NCBI RefSeq assembly: GCF_008253865.1
Contig: NZ_CP042331.1
Coordinates: forward strand, 2,170,001 to 2,234,000
Direction of reading: 5' to 3'
Origin: Bosea sp. F3-2
GTDB lineage: Bacteria; Pseudomonadota; Alphaproteobacteria; Rhizobiales; Beijerinckiaceae
Length of the DNA: 64,000 nt
A program made the position numbers and the translations under genes. Of the stretch, positions 62,114 to 64,000 are shown piece after piece; positions within the stretch are counted from its first letter, which is position 1; each line of letters opens with the position of its first letter. A model generated the notes under the pieces. The model was not told where the DNA came from. It searched no databases and saw nothing but the letters and a program-made list of their open reading frames with translations.

Positions 62114-64000
62114 GCTCTCCGATCCTCTATTTCCGTTTCAACTCAAAGGACCGCCTGTGGATCGAGGGCAAGCCTTACCGACCCGTAGAGCGCGAGGAGG
62201 AGGGGCACCTCCTCCTCCGTGAGGATGACCTCGAAACTCAGCGCCTGTTCTCCAACGAAGAGTTGGATAAGCTGGTGTTGGCCGGTGAGGTCCGCATCGA
62301 GCGCAGCGCCTTTCGCCCCGAAGTCATGCGGGCACGGGCGAAAGCGGAGGCTCACCGCATCAACGATCTGCCTGAACGCGAACGGAGTGAGGTCGCCCGT
62401 CGCGAGATATACTGCACTCGTTTCCTGGAAATGGCGCGCGCCGGAGAAGCGACGCGTTCAGATAAATCAATGAGCCGTGCGATCGCGATTATTGAGGGCG
62501 AGATCAACGAAGCCCAATGGGCCGCAGCCGCCAAACTGGGCAAGGATGGTGACCTCATCCGCCCCCGGGTCGACAAAGAGATAAAGACCCATAAGCCGCC
62601 AAGCCCTAAAACCCTCCGCCGCTCGCTGAAGATATTCGAAGGAGCGGAAGGTCAAGCGCTAGCCTTGCGTAAGGCCTATCGGCGGTGTGGTGATCGGCTC
62701 ACGAGTCGACATCCGCCAGAGGTATGTGATCTCGCAGATGACGTCGCTGCTAGCTTCAAAGAAGAAGCAGCCGAGGGCCGCGGTTCAGTGCGGACCCTGC
62801 ACGCTCAACTTGGTGCAAAGCTGCTCGTTATCAACACGAAACGAAAGGCCGTAGGCTTACCTGAATACAAGACGCCCTCCTATCATTACCTTTTATCGCG
62901 GGTGAAGGAACTGCATGCTCTTGAAACGCTGGCCAGTCGATATGGTTTAGATGTAGCTGAGGCAAAAATGGCCGCCGTCGCCCGCGGCGCTATGGCCACT
63001 AGACCGCTAGAACGCGTCGAAATTGATGAGTGGAAGATCGATCTCTACACAGTCTTTGAACACCATGGACTGCTCGATGATCTTACCGCAGAGGAGATCG
63101 CTGAACTGAAGAAGCCGCGCTTTTGGCTATGCGCGGTCATCGATGCGGCAACTCGTGTCATCCTGGGCATGAAGATCGGCAAAAGGGTTGGTGTCCAACT
63201 CGCCTTGGATACCGTAGAAATGGCTGTCTCGCCGAAGGTAGCCTATTCTCGCATTGCGCCGTCTGTTTCTCGCTGGCTATTCTGCGGGCCGTTTGAGCAG
63301 ATCGTTCATGACCAAGCCAAATGGTTCATGTCGCTCGCTTTTCGTACTCCGATACTCGATCTGGGATCCGAGGTCCTAGCCCCGCCGGCAGGCAAGCCTC
63401 GCATGCGACCGAAGATCGAGCGCTTTTTCCGGACAGCGAAGGAGGCGCTCGCGTTTTTCACCGGCCGGACGTTCGAGAACGTCATCGTAAAGGGCGACTA
63501 TGATCCCGTAGGTCGGGCCAGCCTTACCGTTCCAGAACTATGCGAAGTCTTGGTGCGATGGACAGTGGACCAATATCACAACTCGTCGCATCGCGGGCTT
63601 AACAAGCAGACTCCTGCCAGAGCATGGGAAAGCCTTACGAAGAAATATGGCGTAATGCTGCCACCCCATTCGCACGATTTACGGGCAATATTTGGGGTAA
63701 TAGTGAAGAATATCTCTATCAGTCCTTCGGGAGTTGAATTCTGCGGCTTGTTTTACAATTGCCTAGAGCTTCAAGAATTCTTTCAACGTCGCGGGAGCGC
63801 CGTCGTAGATATCAAGGTGAATCACCGCGACATCAACTGCATCTCAGTTGAACTTGGAGATAACTGTTGGCTAGCGGTGCCCTGCATGCGGCCGGGTATG
63901 GAGCATGTCCCTCTCGATGTTTGGCTCGCGACACGGCAGGCCCTTCGGCGCCAGCACGAAGACGAAGCCAAGCTTGATGACGCTATCGTCAAGGAGTCAA
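62110..64000 (+). CDS. tnsB: TnsB-like DDE transposase (Mu/integrase core), partial at right edge
   Basis: The frame is open for 630 codons and runs off the right edge. Residues 1-200 match the preceding small protein; a helix-turn-helix-like linker follows; then an integrase catalytic core with D306 (VEIDEWKID), D401 (VHDQAKWF) and E437 (PKIERFFRT). D401 and E437 are separated by exactly 35 residues, the D,D(35)E pattern. Further blocks HNSSHRGLNKQTPARAWE and the Mu-C-terminal-like barrel follow. TnsB joins the 3' ends of the transposon to the target. Confidence 0.85.
   Translation, partial: MSSPILYFRFNSKDRLWIEGKPYRPVEREEEGHLLLREDDLETQRLFSNEELDKLVLAGEVRIERSAFRPEVMRARAKAEAHRINDLPERERSEVARREIYCTRFLEMARAGEATRSDKSMSRAIAIIEGEINEAQWAAAAKLGKDGDLIRPRVDKEIKTHKPPSPKTLRRSLKIFEGAEGQALALRKAYRRCGDRLTSRHPPEVCDLADDVAASFKEEAAEGRGSVRTLHAQLGAKLLVINTKRKAVGLPEYKTPSYHYLLSRVKELHALETLASRYGLDVAEAKMAAVARGAMATRPLERVEIDEWKIDLYTVFEHHGLLDDLTAEEIAELKKPRFWLCAVIDAATRVILGMKIGKRVGVQLALDTVEMAVSPKVAYSRIAPSVSRWLFCGPFEQIVHDQAKWFMSLAFRTPILDLGSEVLAPPAGKPRMRPKIERFFRTAKEALAFFTGRTFENVIVKGDYDPVGRASLTVPELCEVLVRWTVDQYHNSSHRGLNKQTPARAWESLTKKYGVMLPPHSHDLRAIFGVIVKNISISPSGVEFCGLFYNCLELQEFFQRRGSAVVDIKVNHRDINCISVELGDNCWLAVPCMRPGMEHVPLDVWLATRQALRRQHEDEAKLDDAIVKES

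Larger units (their letters stand above)
60846..64000 (+). mobile_element. Tn7-like transposon, front of transposition operon (continues past right edge)
   Basis: Three overlapping genes read rightward: a TnsA-like endonuclease, a free-standing copy of the TnsB N-terminal region, and a TnsB-like DDE transposase that runs off the window. This gene order defines a Tn7-like (TnsAB) element; tnsC and a tniQ-type target selector would be expected further right. The left end was not located and is somewhere upstream of 60846. Confidence 0.8.

Noticed and set aside
1..64000. CRISPR arrays, rRNA and tRNA genes
   Set aside because: No regularly spaced repeats, rRNA-like sequence or tRNA cloverleaf was recognised by eye; a covariance-model search would be decisive.

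Overview
The window is a GC-rich, densely packed catabolic region of an alphaproteobacterium. Protein composition and gene content (Liv, Dpp and Pot-type importers, GMC oxidoreductases, MocR regulators, an etfBA pair) suggest a Hyphomicrobiales soil or plant-associated bacterium; this placement is an inference. No rRNA, tRNA or CRISPR array was seen.

Layout. (1) 1-3.7 kb: the start of a Liv-type ATPase running off the left edge, then a Zn-alcohol dehydrogenase and an aldehyde dehydrogenase. (2) 3.7-6.9 kb: a decayed block with remnants of a ribokinase, an OppF-type ATPase and an iron alcohol dehydrogenase, broken up by an IS3-family and an IS66-family remnant. (3) 7.0-20.2 kb: two divergent operons. 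Leftward: thioesterase, iorA, iorB, acyl-CoA ligase, tandem-domain HxlR regulator. Rightward: a DpgC-like dioxygenase and a complete Liv ABC importer. Together they look like an arylacetate uptake and chain-shortening pathway. (4) 20.4-25.7 kb, leftward: FAD-linked 2-hydroxyacid dehydrogenase, FAH-family hydrolase, RpiR regulator, etfB, etfA. (5) 26.0-36.0 kb, rightward: MocR regulator, Pot-type importer, IlvD/Edd sugar-acid dehydratase and two D-2-hydroxyacid dehydrogenases. A direct-repeat operator with exactly 29 bp periodicity occurs in front of both the 25.7 kb and the 35.0 kb genes, linking them to one regulator. (6) 36.2-47.0 kb, rightward: gamma-glutamyltransferase-like enzyme with a complete peptide-type ABC importer, then cupin, GMC oxidoreductase, ABM monooxygenase and PLP dehydratase; a 37-bp bipartite element precedes both transcription units. 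(7) 47.1-55.4 kb, leftward: Gfo/Idh/MocA oxidoreductase, two more GMC oxidoreductases, a close paralogue of the peptide-binding protein, a VOC protein and a DadA-like oxidase, then a divergent LysR gene. (8) 56.5-59.2 kb: a metallophosphoesterase, an unusual MbcA/ParS-antitoxin-HAD phosphatase fusion, and an XRE regulator. (9) 59.2-64 kb: a gene-poor stretch, a small ORF with a strong terminator, and the front of a Tn7-like transposon (TnsA-like, a free-standing duplicate of the TnsB N-terminal region, TnsB-like) that runs off the right edge.

The most notable candidates are the DpgC/IorAB/CoA-ligase cluster, the Tn7-like operon with a duplicated TnsB N-terminus, and the antitoxin-HAD fusion next to a metallophosphoesterase.
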